A stretch of 64,000 bases of DNA from Campylorhamphus procurvoides. Lineage: Eukaryota > Chordata > Aves > Passeriformes > Dendrocolaptidae. Below, piece after piece: positions 43,908 to 54,851 of the stretch. Position numbers and translations under genes: made by a program. Under the pieces are notes generated by a model. The model worked only from the letters and a program-made list of their open reading frames with translations, was not told where the DNA came from and did no database searches. Each line of letters opens with the position of its first letter. The stretch's first letter is position 1. The stretch is from assembly GCA_013396655.1 (NCBI GenBank), contig WBMV01000050.1, positions 1-64,000 on the forward strand. Reading direction: 5' to 3'.

Positions 43908-44693
43908 GAGTGTGATCAGGGCTGTGTCCCATCAGGGCACAGGCACACTGAGTGTGATCAGGGGCTGTGTCCCATCAGGGGCTGTGTCCCATCAGGGCAC
44001 AGGCACACTGAGTGTGATCAGGGCTGTGTCACACTGGGGCACAGGCACACTGAGTGTGATCAGGGGCTGTGTCCCATCAGGGGCTGTGTCCCATCAGGGC
44101 ACAGGCACACTGAGTGTGATCAGGGCTGTGTCACACTGGGGCACAGGCACACTGAGTGTGATCAGGGGCTGTGTCCCATCAGGGGCTGTGTCCCATCAGG
44201 GCACAGGCACACTGAGTGTGATCAGGGCTGTGTCACACTGGGGCACAGGCACACTGAGTGTGATCAGGGGCTGTGTCCCATCAGGGGCTGTGTCCCATCA
44301 GGGCACAGGCACACTGAGTGTGATCAGGGCTGTGTCACACTGGGGCACAGGCACACTGAGTGTGATCAGGGGCTGTGTCCCATCAGGGGCTGTGTCCCAT
44401 CAGGGCACAGGCACACTGAGTGTGATCAGGGCTGTGTCACACTGGGGCACAGGCACACTGAGTGTGATCAGGGGCTGTGTCCCATCAGGGGCTGTGTCCC
44501 ATCAGGGCACAGGCACACAGTGTGTGATCAGGGCTGTGTCCCATCAGGGCACAGGCACACTGTGTGTGATCAGGGGCTGTGTCCCATCAGGGCACAGGCA
44601 CACTGAGTGTGATCAGGGCTGTGTCCCATCAGGGCACAGGCACACTGTGTCCCATCAGGGGCTATGTCCCATCAGGGCACAGGCACACTGAGC
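43908..44693. repeat. Higher-order minisatellite, 102-bp units
   Basis: The marker word gggctgtgtcacactgggg recurs at 44021, 44123, 44225, 44327 and 44429, exactly 102 bp apart. Each 102-bp unit is a 42-bp monomer (tcacactgg type), a 17-bp short monomer (ggggctgtgtcccatca) and a 43-bp monomer (tcccatcagggcac type). The five units are almost identical. The edges (43908-44020 and 44531-44693) contain simpler monomers of about 42-43 bp with more substitutions. Because 102 is divisible by three and the unit lacks stops, frames of 246 and 301 codons cross it with a 34-residue period. There is no start context, signal or domain to make them genes. Confidence 0.97.
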
Positions 44694-45743
44694 CCCCAGC
44701 CACGGTGGGGACAGCACAGAGGAACAGTGCACACAGCTGGTCTTCCAGCCCCCTGCTTGGACCCTCTTGCTGCTGCTGCCAGAAATGCAGCATCTGGGGC
44801 TTGCTTTGGATGGATCATCTATTTTTGGTAACTCCGTTTGATTTCACAGGCTCTCTCTCCAAAGCAGCCTCTGATGGAACGAGCTGCAGTGTCCAGGGTA
44901 ACAGCTGGGTATCCATCCTAGAGGGTCAATGCTTCAACATTCCTCCCTGGATAAGTTTGGGTTGTGCATCTAAAAACAAAGCAGAGTCTCACAGCAACCT
45001 GATTGTGGTGGTGCTGATGGGCTCAGGGAAGCCCATCAGAAATAGCAAAGATCCCACTGTACTTTGGGAGTTGGGGTAGAAATCCTCCAGATTCGGCTTG
45101 GTTGCATAAGAAGCAGTCACAGCATTACTTCCCACTCACATTCCCAAATAGCATCCTCTTGTAGGCATACATACTTTGTCCTCTTTAATGCCAAATGTCA
45201 GAGGCAGGATTGGAGAAATGTAGCTTCAGAATTTTAGCTGTTCCTAAACTCTCACCCGCAGGGAAGGGTGGGGTGTGCTGAGCTCTGATGCACAGGGTCA
45301 AAGCCATCAGGGCCTTGCACTGCAGCTGTGTTTGCCGTGGGGTGCAGGTGATGAAGGCAGGACACAGGATTTGCACTCTTAGTGTATGAAAGCTGGAGAA
45401 AGTGATGCCATTTCCCCTTCCCAGAGCTGCCCTGTGGGCTGGGGAGAGCCAAGGCTTGGGGTGTGTGACAGCTCCTCAGGGGTGCTTTGGTGATCATGGA
45501 GACACAACAGGGCAGGGCTGTTATAAAATTCAGAGTGGAGAATCTTTAACTTCACCGACTCTTCAGGACCATCCCTGCTTGTTCCTATCAGAAGTGCTTG
45601 CCCAAAGGAAGCAGTGCAAGCTGGGCTGTTCTTGTCCTGCCCTGTGCCATTCTTTGGGTTGGTCTGACCATGAATTTTAGAGAATTTTGAAAAATGTCCA
45701 GATTTCCGCCCTCTCCTGCCCCCATTGTTAATTTAGAACTGGG
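44694..45743. other. Unique sequence, no gene seen
   Basis: Mixed composition, short frames. Nothing recognised apart from the tail of the repeat-derived frame described above. Confidence 0.5.
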
Positions 45744-45749
45744 GCAGCC

Positions 45750-45807
45750 CCCTCTCTGGGCTCTTCTGTAGCTGGTACCCCCAGCCACATCCCTCTCCAT
45801 GTCCCAG
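45750..45807 (-). repeat. Dispersed 58-bp repeat, copy A (inverted)
   Basis: On the minus strand this reads ctgggacatggagagggatg, then tggctgggggtaccag and ctacagaagagcccagagag. It is 55/58 identical to 55201-55258 on the plus strand. Similarity fades within a few bases on both sides, although a GCTGC word follows in both copies. Both copies also keep an open frame with a shared stretch (W-D-M-E-R-D-V, then S-Y-R-R-A-Q-R-G), which follows from the nucleotide identity and does not by itself show coding. The family is not one I recognise; it could be a fragment of an ERV or a non-autonomous element. Confidence 0.9.
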
Positions 45808-46175
45808 AGCCAGGCCGTGGGCTTGGATTTCCCCAACTAAAATTCTCCCTCCCCTTCCTTTCTAAACAAGAAAATGACAAAGCCATATGAAAACAGAACA
45901 GTTTCCCAAGAGCAGCACCCGAACACTTCCTTGTGATCCCCAGAGAGCCTGGCACACTCCCCCAGCCCTGTGCCTCGCCTGCTGGGCGGGCTGGCCCCGT
46001 CTGAAGGGGGGACGAGCCAGCAGCAGAGCCTGTCCCCCTGTCCCCATGAGCCACACTGGTGGCCAGAGCCTTTGGCAGTGGGTTCCTCTCTCACAGCCAC
46101 TCCTGTCCCCAGCTGGAGGCTCCAGTTGTGGCACACGAGGCTCCCCCAGCCCTGCAGGAGCCCTGCTGGGAGCAC

Positions 46176-46375
46176 ACAATGCAATTAGCTGCGTTTCACA
46201 ATGTGCCACTTTGGGTGACCTTTCCAGGGAAATAATTAGAGGGAGACCGTGTCTACCGCTGATAATTGACTTCACTAACTCTGAGGTTAATTTCAGGGAT
46301 GTGCCCAGGAAGCACCAGCAGAGACCCGGGGGAGGCTGCCCAGTTAATTACTAATGAAATAAAAAGTGCACCAGC
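46176..46375. promoter_or_regulatory. Candidate conserved non-coding element
   Basis: Within 200 bp are GCAATTAGC, AATAATTAGAGG, GATAATTGAC, GGTTAATTTC and AGTTAATTACTAATG, five homeodomain-type cores, interspersed with CpG-containing words (gctgcgtttc, gaccgtgtctaccgctg) that are otherwise rare here. Flanks are GC-rich and gene-free. Retained CpGs plus clustered ATTA cores are suggestive of a constrained, possibly unmethylated element. The role is inference. Confidence 0.28.
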
Positions 46376-48904
46376 TCTGTACTCACTCCGTGTGTGTTGG
46401 AGGAGCCTTTGTGGGGCCTCCTGCACTGGTGGAGAGGTTGGGCCCTTGTGCTGCCATCACAGCAGTGCTGGCATCACACAGCCTCTCAGAGCAGGGAGTT
46501 TCCAGCCCCTTGTACAGACTTGTTTGGCCACTTTAAGGGATGTGAAGCCCTTTGAAGGGCCTGCAAGGACCCACATGGTCACCCCGGCTGAGACTGGAGG
46601 ACAGAGCTGGCTGCAACATCAGCTACCACTGCCCAGAGCTTGTGAGGGACAAAAGGGACATCCCTGATGACCGCCTGTTCCTTCTGGTGGCACTGGGGCT
46701 CCAAAGAGTGGGGGCAAGATGTGCAGGAGGGGAAGCCCCGTGAGCAGCAGAGCCACAGGGCCTCTCCAGGCTGCAGTTGGGCTGGCATCACAAGCACTAA
46801 GTGCCACTTGCTGTTTGTCACCAGGGCTGTCCCCACATGGCCCTGGGGGCTCACCCATGGGGCCATGTCCCTCTCTACTGAGGCAAAGAGAGACCAAACC
46901 TTGCATTTCCCCCTGGCAAGGCAATGTCTCCTCCTTGCATGGGCAGCATCTCTGCCTTCCTGGAGTCTCTTTTCCTTTGTCCCTCTGCTTTGGTGTCACC
47001 AGGTAATGAGGCACTTGACACACCAACAGCCCCTATTTTTGTAGCTTTGCTATCTCCAGGCTAGGAGTGGTGGGAGCAGGAGAAATTAAGTCAGAAAAGT
47101 GGCTGTCTTGGCCTGGCTGGTCTCAGGATGCACCCACCAGCCTCAGAGGGGCTGTTCAGTGCACACCTACTTCAGACCCACCCTGGGAACATGAAATAAA
47201 TAATATAAATAAAATAAATAAATAAAACTCCTCATTCCCCTGTGCTCACTTGTCATTGCAATAAGCAACCTTTGGGCCCTTTTTTATCTTTTTGTGAACT
47301 TTCAAAGGTTTGTCTTCCATTTGTAGCTGAAACTGCCCAGGCTTTGAGTTCCCCTCAGCAGTGCTGACTCCAGTGGGTTTGGTGGGGTTTGCCAAAGCCA
47401 CAGGCTGGGTGGAGGCACAGGCTGTGTGTTCACTTCCAGCAGCAGCAGAGGAGAGCAGAGCAAAGCTTTTCAGGCAGGAGAGTCAAGCATAAGGACAGTT
47501 GGGAGAGGAGCACTTGGGAATATATTCCCACAGCAAAGAGTTGTGCAGGAAGGAGGTGAGCAGGTCAAAGGAAAAGCATATAAACAATGCAGAGAGAGAA
47601 TCTTCCTGGCTGCCAGTGTGTTTACATCTTGCAGAGGAGAGCTCAGCAATCCGTGTGCATCTCCAGGCCCAGAGTTCCTGTCCTTCCCAACCATAACCCA
47701 GGGAGGACTCGCAGAGTCACGTCTGTGTTTCCTGCCCCAGGTTTGGCATTAGGAAGGACTGTAGGCTGTACCCTAATAAAACAATCAAAGGGGCTTTGTT
47801 TGTTTGCTCTCTTTTCCTTTCCTTGGGCACAGAATTCCCTGGGGAAGCTTTCTGCAGCGTGGTGTGGATGGCAGAAAGGTGGGAAGTGTGTGAGAGACAG
47901 ACCTTTCCCCTTGGCCTGAGTGAACCAATTTTCGAGCATGGCTGGTCTCAGGGAGACTCTGTGGATTAAGGTTCAAAAATCCATCATCTGATAAAGTCTG
48001 TGGTTTTTAGGGGAGCCAACAGAGCGTGGAGATAGATGTGCCAGGCCATCACAGTGGATACTGGACATTTTTATGTTCTCGGTGTCTTTGGAAAATCCAA
48101 CTCAGAATTTCCAGGTTCAGGAGCTGCTGTTTTGTTCCTTCATATCCCGATAGTTCGGATCAGCTCTTGGCACTGAACTGCTCCTTAGCCTGTCCTCTTG
48201 CAGCACAAAGTGAACCCACCTAGTGACAGAGAAGAGATTATGCCTCGACGGGGGAAACATACTTTAAGGGGATGTTGGATCATCCCCAGTCTCCAGATTT
48301 CCCTTTGTGTTTGGGGTCCAGTTCTGCCTCTATCAGTGACTGCAGCTGAGCCAGTGTACCTGGTGTTCCTCTCTGGGCCTGTCAGGGTGCACATCTTATG
48401 GGAGAGCATGACTTCAGTTTCACACTCACTAGAATGTTCTTCCTCTTGGGAAAAGCATCCCTGAAATTCAGTGTGCCTGAGGACACAGAGGGCCCACAAG
48501 GTTTAGTGAAAAGCCTGTGCTTGACACCCAGTTGGTGTAAATCCATCCAGCTCCATGGAAGTTGAGGAGACTACAGTGTGTCTGTGAGCTGGGCATCCCC
48601 CACTAATCTGGTTGCAGCTCATACCTCTGTGATGGATATTCATAAAAGGCCTTAAAGCCATAAAATATTGTTGCTTTCAATTCCATGCTGTAAGATCTTT
48701 TTTCTCCTTCAAGCTCTTGCAGGGAGACACGATCGTTTGTTCCCAAACTGGTGGTGGTTTCCAAGTGTGTTCCTGGTAACCATTTCCTCAGCAGTGGAGG
48801 GGATTTGCACGAGGGGTGGGCTCTGCAGTGGGGAGGGAGGGGGGCTGGTGGGATCACAGGCCCTGGTTCTGCTCCATGAATCAAAGACTTACAGCTTCGA
48901 GCTG
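46376..48904. other. Unique sequence, no gene seen
   Basis: Mixed composition with overlapping chance frames (up to 135 codons). It contains an (ATAA)n microsatellite at 47194-47226. No gene or additional repeat copy recognised. Confidence 0.5.
47194..47226. repeat. (ATAA)n microsatellite
   Basis: AAAT/ATAA units with one AATATA interruption, running from the end of a GC-rich stretch. Ordinary. Confidence 0.9.
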
Positions 48905-49080
48905 AAGGTCCGGGAGGGAGGCATTAATCAGTAACAGGCTTCTAGGGAAGATCTTTGGAGAGCTGAGTGTTTGATCACAATTAAGGAGGCCTTGTGAAAC
49001 ATTGTCACAAGTACCTGAACACTTATTAATGATCATCTTGGATTGTGAAGAGGCAGAAGCTACCCCAGCACTTTTATTCG
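48905..49080. promoter_or_regulatory. Candidate regulatory block with inverted repeat
   Basis: The block contains GGCATTAATCAG, GATCTTTGG (TCF/LEF-like), GATCACAATTAAGG and TTATTAATGATCATC. It also has a perfect 7-bp inverted repeat, cttgtga (48991-48997) and tcacaag (49005-49011), around aacattg, which includes an ACATTGT SOX core. Composition differs from flanks. No frame or splice pair of interest overlaps it. It is a candidate enhancer by texture only. Confidence 0.25.
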
Positions 49081-49712
49081 TGACACTCTGTGTATCTTTT
49101 TTCTACTGTCATTACTGCAAGTATTGGCTCATTTGTAATTAGTACTTTGAACAAGGTCTTTTGTCCTAAATCACCCATTGCTTTTCTCCCCCAGAATCTC
49201 ATCTTTAGCTTTATAACCTCTCCACACAGATACAGCCTTAAATCAACACTTGGCTTCAGGGTAGTGATATTTCTTTACCAGAAAACTATCTGGCACTCCT
49301 CCCCAGTGGAACTGAGAACTAGGCTTTATTAAAAATCAGGTTATACTTGGTTGTTTCTCCCTGTGCTGTCTTTGAGCAATCATACAGCTCTCTGCCCCTT
49401 TTTCCATGCCATTTGTGGGTTTCCATAGTGCCAAAGGAGGCACACAGCATATTGCAAAGGCAGAGTATCTGGAGTAAATTGTATGGAAAGTGCTGCAAGT
49501 TTGCAAGCAACTGGCTTTGGGACGATGTGAACCTGAAATGAGATTTGCTGATGAAGGTGCAATGATCACTTGCAAAGGGATGGGAATGCCCTCTATTTAT
49601 GTGGAGGACTGTGAGACTGCTCTGGCATGCAGGAGCTCTTTATTTGTCCCTCCCTGACCCTGCCCAGCACTTCCCTCACTCTCTCACTCCCCTCCCTTTC
49701 CTCCTTCCCTTC
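49081..49712. other. Unique AT-leaning sequence, no gene seen
   Basis: Four overlapping short frames on both strands. No recognised feature. Confidence 0.5.
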
Positions 49713-49833
49713 GGTGCTGGTTTAACCCCAGCCAACAACTGAGCCCCACAAAGCTGCTCGTGCCCCCATGGTGGGAAGGGGAGAGGATCAGGAGGGTGAA
49801 AGGGGGGAAACTGGTGGGTTGAGATATAGACAG
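49713..49833. mobile_element. Avian endogenous retrovirus LTR fragment
   Basis: The string ggtgctggtttaacccc, agccaacaactgagcccca, caaagctgctcgtgccccc, tggtgggaaggggagaggat, then gaaactggtgggttgagata and tagacag matches, in order, a very common bird LTR whose consensus I remember as running from a TGCTGGTTT-type end through accacacagccgctcgct to gtgggttgagataaagacag. The match ends there, so only about 120 bp remain and no retroviral gene is present. Divergence is substantial, implying an old insertion. Family name and orientation are not assigned because I recall the element from both strands. Confidence 0.7.
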
Positions 49834-52659
49834 GAGTGGCAGTGAAATCAGTGACATCCAAGGATTGCTTTGAGTCAGAACTGTTTGTTCCTTGGGTCAT
49901 GGGACCCCAGTGGGTGCAGTCTGGGCCCAGGGTTTGCTTTGCGCTGCAGTTTGGGGTCAGCTCTGTGGTTTTCCCCAATGCCCTCAGCAGATGGGTGGGT
50001 GTTGGGCAGAGCACAGCCCGTGTGTGCTGGGTAAGCCCAGTGAGCAGAGCTGGGCAGCAGAGCAGGGCTGGCACTGGCTGGGGTGAGCTCACCTCGCCCT
50101 GGGATGTTGCTGGGCTTGGCTGGGCCTCAGGGAACCACCACAGTGCAAACCCTCGCCAGGAGGGAACATCTGGAGGCCAGAGCTGTGCTCGGGCCACGGA
50201 TCTTGCACAGAGAGCTCCCAATCCAGGCAAGAAGTGTGCAGCAAATAATAACAAAGAGAAGCAAAGCAGTTTTTGGCAAACACAGTTAATTAGCCCTTCG
50301 TTCTTCTGTTCCCTGGAGGTGAGCTAAAGGAGTTGTCCTCAAAACCAGTGATTTTGTAAGAATGTAAATATTATTTTAGTCGTCCTTCAAGTTACTTGCT
50401 CAAATGTCAAGCATGACATTAGTGTGAGAGAGGCTATACTTTCAACTACATTTCCCCTTTCCTTTTTCTGTCTCGTAATTTTTTAGAGCCAACTCTATAG
50501 ACTGTTTCTCAGAACCTTTCTGTTTTCCAGCAGGTAATCTTGTCACTGGTGCTGGGAGGGGTTCTCTTTTTTCTTTTCTTTTAAATCATCTTCAATGTCA
50601 CTTTATTTTTCCAAACTCTGAGCAGCAAAGTTGTGAAAGCCTGTGATAACTCCAGAGCTCTGCTCTTTCCTCGCCCCATCTGCCAGGGATGGTTGAACAG
50701 TTTGGACCCAGCCCTGAGGTCAGGGCACCTCAACCTGCTCCTGGGTCTTTCCTGTACTCACTCTGTGACCCTCAATGAGTCACACTCAGAAAAATGTGAC
50801 TGCAAATTGCAGTAAGGAGGATTTCTTAATCCTTCCCTTGACTCTGCAGTGAGCTGGGTTACCCACCCTGCTGCTCCTGGGGAGACCTCTCAGGTTTCAC
50901 ACCTTGGACCTGCACTGGTGCCCAGTGTCCTGGGGGCAGCACAGGGGATGGACACTGGTGTGCAAAGCACAGCTGCCTGCCAGGGGCCATGTGTCACCAG
51001 GGCTGTCCCACCTCCCCTGCCTGCCAGTGGGCTTGGAGTGGTTCTGAGAAAGCCTAAATCTTAAAAAAGAAAGGTAGTGAAACTTACACAGGGTTTTTAT
51101 TCAAGCCTCAGCTGCTCTGTGGTGGTTCTGAGAGAGCCTCAGCTGATGCCGTGGGCTTTCCACAGCAGTTTCTCTCATTAGATGCTGAATGGCATGAGCA
51201 GATGGATGTCCAGGGCCTTCTCCACAGACAACTTCATTTTCTGCCAGAGTCTCTGGTGCAATGCCTGTCAGGCAGGATGCACACAGTGACCATGGCAGTA
51301 AAAGGCAGGCATTTGAAGAAGTACCTGAAACCTCTAAGTGTGTGACAGGAGGCACAGATGAAACAGAGGATGTAGGAGGCCCCCAGGGTCAGTCAGCTTG
51401 TAAAACACATGGAAAAGTTGTCTTCATTTCATGAAATGTCTGCTCTCACAATACAGCCTCTGGTTATTTAGCAAGGCAGCAGAAGCAGAATTTCGTGCTC
51501 TTGTCTCCTTTGCAGGCACCAAACATACACACAATCTATACGAGTGGTTTGTTGCCATCATGTCATCATTGCTTGTTCCCCTGTACTGGGGGGCACCGGG
51601 ACAAAACAACTGAAATTGTAATCTGCAGTTAAAGCAAAAGCTCTGTAAAACTCCTCAGCTTTTCCGAGGTGCTGGCCACTGAGCTGTTCTCACAGCCCTT
51701 GCTAAGAGCAGTGCTTCCTGCAGCCCCACGTCATGTCAGGGGTCTCCTCCAGCTCAGGGGGGATCAGGGCTGTGCCAAGGTGAGGGAGGTTAATGCAAGC
51801 CTGGAGGAGCCTGCTGTGTTTCAGCTGTAGGGGATGCCCTGGGTGCCTGCAGTGCAGCCTCCCTGCCCTCTGGGAAGGGCCTGGCCAAGGCAAGGAGGGG
51901 GCCCATGGGCCGGGAGAGGAGAAGCTGCAGGAGCACTGCCCACTCCTGCTCCTCGCCTTTCTCATTAGCAGCAGCAAAGCTCCATTTTCTGCTTTAACGT
52001 TGTGTTGTCTGAGGGAAAGAGCAATGAGATCAGGTAATGCTGTTACTCCAAAGGATGCTGCTTTCCTTGGGACATGAGACAGGACCTTTCCCTACGTGCA
52101 AGCCAACCTTTAAGGAGCTCTGGGAGTACCTGGCTGTCAGATGGATGGGGTGAGCTGGGGATACACAGCCAGTGCAATTAGGTGGTGTATAACTGGAGGG
52201 AATTAGTTAATTCAGGCTTTGATTCTGTCCTTTGAGAAGAAAACAAATGAGAAGACATGCCATTAGAGGAGATGAGTTTTCTTAATCATTGGCTTGACAT
52301 TCCTGTTCTTTCTGTTGGACACCTTTTATCATCAGAGATTTGGGTACAGCCAAGGGTGCCAGACAGACACTGTGCTAGTCCTGGAGGAAAACTCCTGGCA
52401 TCTTAGGTCATGGCTCAGGAACCTCCCAGCAAAGCTACACCAGTGTAAAGAAACCTGGGTATTTGGGGCAGCCCCAGCCTGTGGGTGCCTTGCTTACTGT
52501 GGGGTAGAGAGATGCTCCCCAATGTCACTGCTCCAGCCCAGGGGTGTGGCTGTGAGGGGACACTGGTGACGGTGCAGTTACGGAGGTGGCCGTGCCAGTG
52601 GGCGTGTTGTGACTTCAGGCACAGTATCTGCTGAAGGCAGCGTGTATTTCCCCCTGTGT

Positions 52660-52671
52660 ATATATATATAT
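52660..52671. repeat. (TA)n microsatellite
   Basis: Six TA dinucleotides after cccctgtg. Ordinary. Confidence 0.8.
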
Positions 52672-54293
52672 TTCAGTAGGCAGCAGTTCTGTGGCGCTGC
52701 TCACATCAGCCCACCAGTCCTGCCTCCCTCCTGGATAAAAGAGAGTGACAAGTTCAGCCCTTGGGAAGGACACAGGGGGTGTCTGTGCCTGTTGTTCCCC
52801 CGGGGTGTTGGAGGTGGCCACGGGGAGCCCGTCCCTGAGATGGGTGTCAGACACGGGGTGTTCCAGCCAGCCCTCGGGATCTGTGGTCACCAGGGGGGCT
52901 CAGCAGGGCCAGGCTGCCCTTTGAACTGTAAAGCAGGTCCCAGCTCTGGCAGATCCTGTGGCTCTCAGTGTGCTTCTGGCTGAGCTCGGGATGGCACAGG
53001 TTTGTACCCAGGGAGAAATGCTGCATGTAAAGGTCATAAATACAGAAGCCACATTCGGCTGGAGGGGGCCCAACCACAGAGCAGTTTTAATCTGTTCATA
53101 CCAGGGACAGTCCCAGTGCAGGGATTTTCCTGGTCCCTCTCTGTGGTCCAGCAGCTCAAAACAGAGATGAGTATCCTCACTCCCCCCTTTATTGGAAGGG
53201 ATGGTGTTTGGAGGGGCTGGACAGCAAGGTGTGAGAGGCAATGACACACCCCCAGCTTGGAGGCCACTCGTGACTTTTATGATCTCATTTCCTCATCCCC
53301 ACACAAACCTTGGCCAAAGCCCAGTCTCGGCAAATGAGTTTTGGTCACCGCTGGTTTTAATTAGCAGGAACAGTCTCCTGTGCAGTGTTCCCAATAAGTG
53401 AATGACAAAGTATCAGTCTCAGGCTCTGGCAGTTTTCTCTTCTTCATCCTGCCAGAGGGCTTTTTCTGAGCCCCAAACCAGCCCCTTGATCTCTGCTTCC
53501 AGGAAACCTTTATAAAATTCAGACCAGATTCTTGAGCAAGAACCAAATGTTTCAGCCAGAAAGACTTTTTTTTTTTTCCTTTTGGAAAGGGTGAATGGAG
53601 GATGATTAAATCTGAACAGATGATATTTTCAATGGCACGTTTAGCATTTCTCTGAGAAGGCTCCAATGGGCACAGTCTTGCTGTTGTTTTCTTAAAAATA
53701 TCAGCCAGGCCAATGTGTTGAAACAGGTTCGGCTGTTACGTCCTTTCCTCCTGTTTCACAAGTACAAGGAGTGAGTCATGTGCAGGATTATTTATTTGTA
53801 TTCCAGCACAGCAGTGATGGGCTGTTGTGGGAGGCCCTGCAGAAAGCCCAGCGAGGGAATGGCTTTGCTTTTGAAGAGGATCCCAGCAAAACACCCAAAG
53901 TGGTGGCTGAAATCGCCAGCCCCCTTTCGTGCAGCAGGGGTGGAGGTGGCTGCCCTCCCATGGCATGTGTCACTGCATGGCACTGGTGTGACCCCCTGTG
54001 AGGCACGATGGCCTTGTTGGTCATGCCAGGGAGTGAGCTGAGCTGCTCTGAGCCACAGGACAGCCCAGTCCTGCCCAGTGAGAGCTCCTGCAGTGGAGCC
54101 ACAGCTTCTGTGCTGCCCTGAGCTCTGCCAGCATGCCCTGGGGGGTCTCACACCCATCCTGAGCCATACAGTGGGCAATGAAGGAAGCCTGACCCACCTG
54201 CTGGTCTCTGCCTTGGTTTAGAGTCTCCCAGTGTCCAGCACTGAGCACAGGGAGAGTTGTAGGGTCTGTTCATCGGTGCTCTCTGAGTGATGC

Positions 54294-54311
54294 TGTGTGT
54301 GTGTGTGTGTG
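54294..54311. repeat. (TG)n microsatellite
   Basis: Nine TG dinucleotides, uninterrupted. Confidence 0.9.
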
Positions 54312-54359
54312 ATCATCCCCGAGCCAGCACCCAGTGTGACTGCCCGAAGACACTTTCCT

Positions 54360-54705
54360 GCGTTACAGACTGGCTCTCTCCAGGCCTCGGTTAACTTCCC
54401 GATTGATGCAGAAACATGAATTATTCATCAAGCCGCCAATGAGGCCATTAGGTTTGCCATCCTTTGAAGATACCGGTACCTATTCCCATTAGAAGAGCAA
54501 AGGAGGAGGCTGCAGATCTAATTGCAGGCAACAAAGTGAGGAAGACTCCGAGAGGCTGCTGCTCTCCTAGTGTTCCTGAAAAGCCTCTCTTTTATAGAGG
54601 TGTCAGTAGCAATTTCATTCTCTTTTCAGAGGAACAAGTGCCTTTAACCATTTAAACCCACTTAAAGGGACGGCTTTTGTGCTTCGATTACAGACACAAT
54701 GCCGA
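54360..54705. promoter_or_regulatory. Strong candidate conserved non-coding element
   Basis: This block has high word diversity and retained CpGs (cttcccgattg, aagccgccaatgagg, taccggtacc, actccgagagg, cttcgatta) in otherwise CpG-poor DNA. It contains a near-palindromic ATGAATTATTCAT at 54416-54428, a CCAAT word in gccgccaatgagg, the palindrome TACCGGTA at 54471-54478, and TAATT/ATTAG cores. It lies between a (TG)n run and the 39-bp array. There is no open frame with domains. It looks like a constrained developmental element, but that is inference from texture. Confidence 0.33.
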
Positions 54706-54851
54706 GAAAACCCGGCCTGGTTCTCTGCAGGGTCCCCTGCTGGGGAAGGTCCAGCCCGTGGCCAGAAGGGTCGTGGGTGCTGCTCTGCCCTCCTGACCCC
54801 CCGACCTCTCCCAGCTCGGACCAGCCTGTCCCTGCTGAGCCAAGGGGCAGG

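Larger units (their letters stand above)
49834..54359. other. Mostly unique sequence with one coding-like segment
   Basis: No gene identified. A plus-strand segment at 53811-53998 follows an acceptor-like tract and reads as a mixed, charged peptide, but lacks a good donor (see findings). A short (TA)n run lies at 52660-52671, a (TG)n run at 54294-54311 and a poly-T run at about 53567-53578. The words gtggttctgagaaagcct (51036) and gtggttctgagagagcct (51122) form a local near-perfect duplication 86 bp apart. Confidence 0.5.

Noticed and set aside
43786..44691. 301-codon plus-strand open frame with a 34-residue period
   Set aside because: Fully explained by the 102-bp higher-order repeat, whose length is divisible by three and which lacks stops. 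A second frame is open through the same array (246 codons), and there is no signal peptide, domain or start context.
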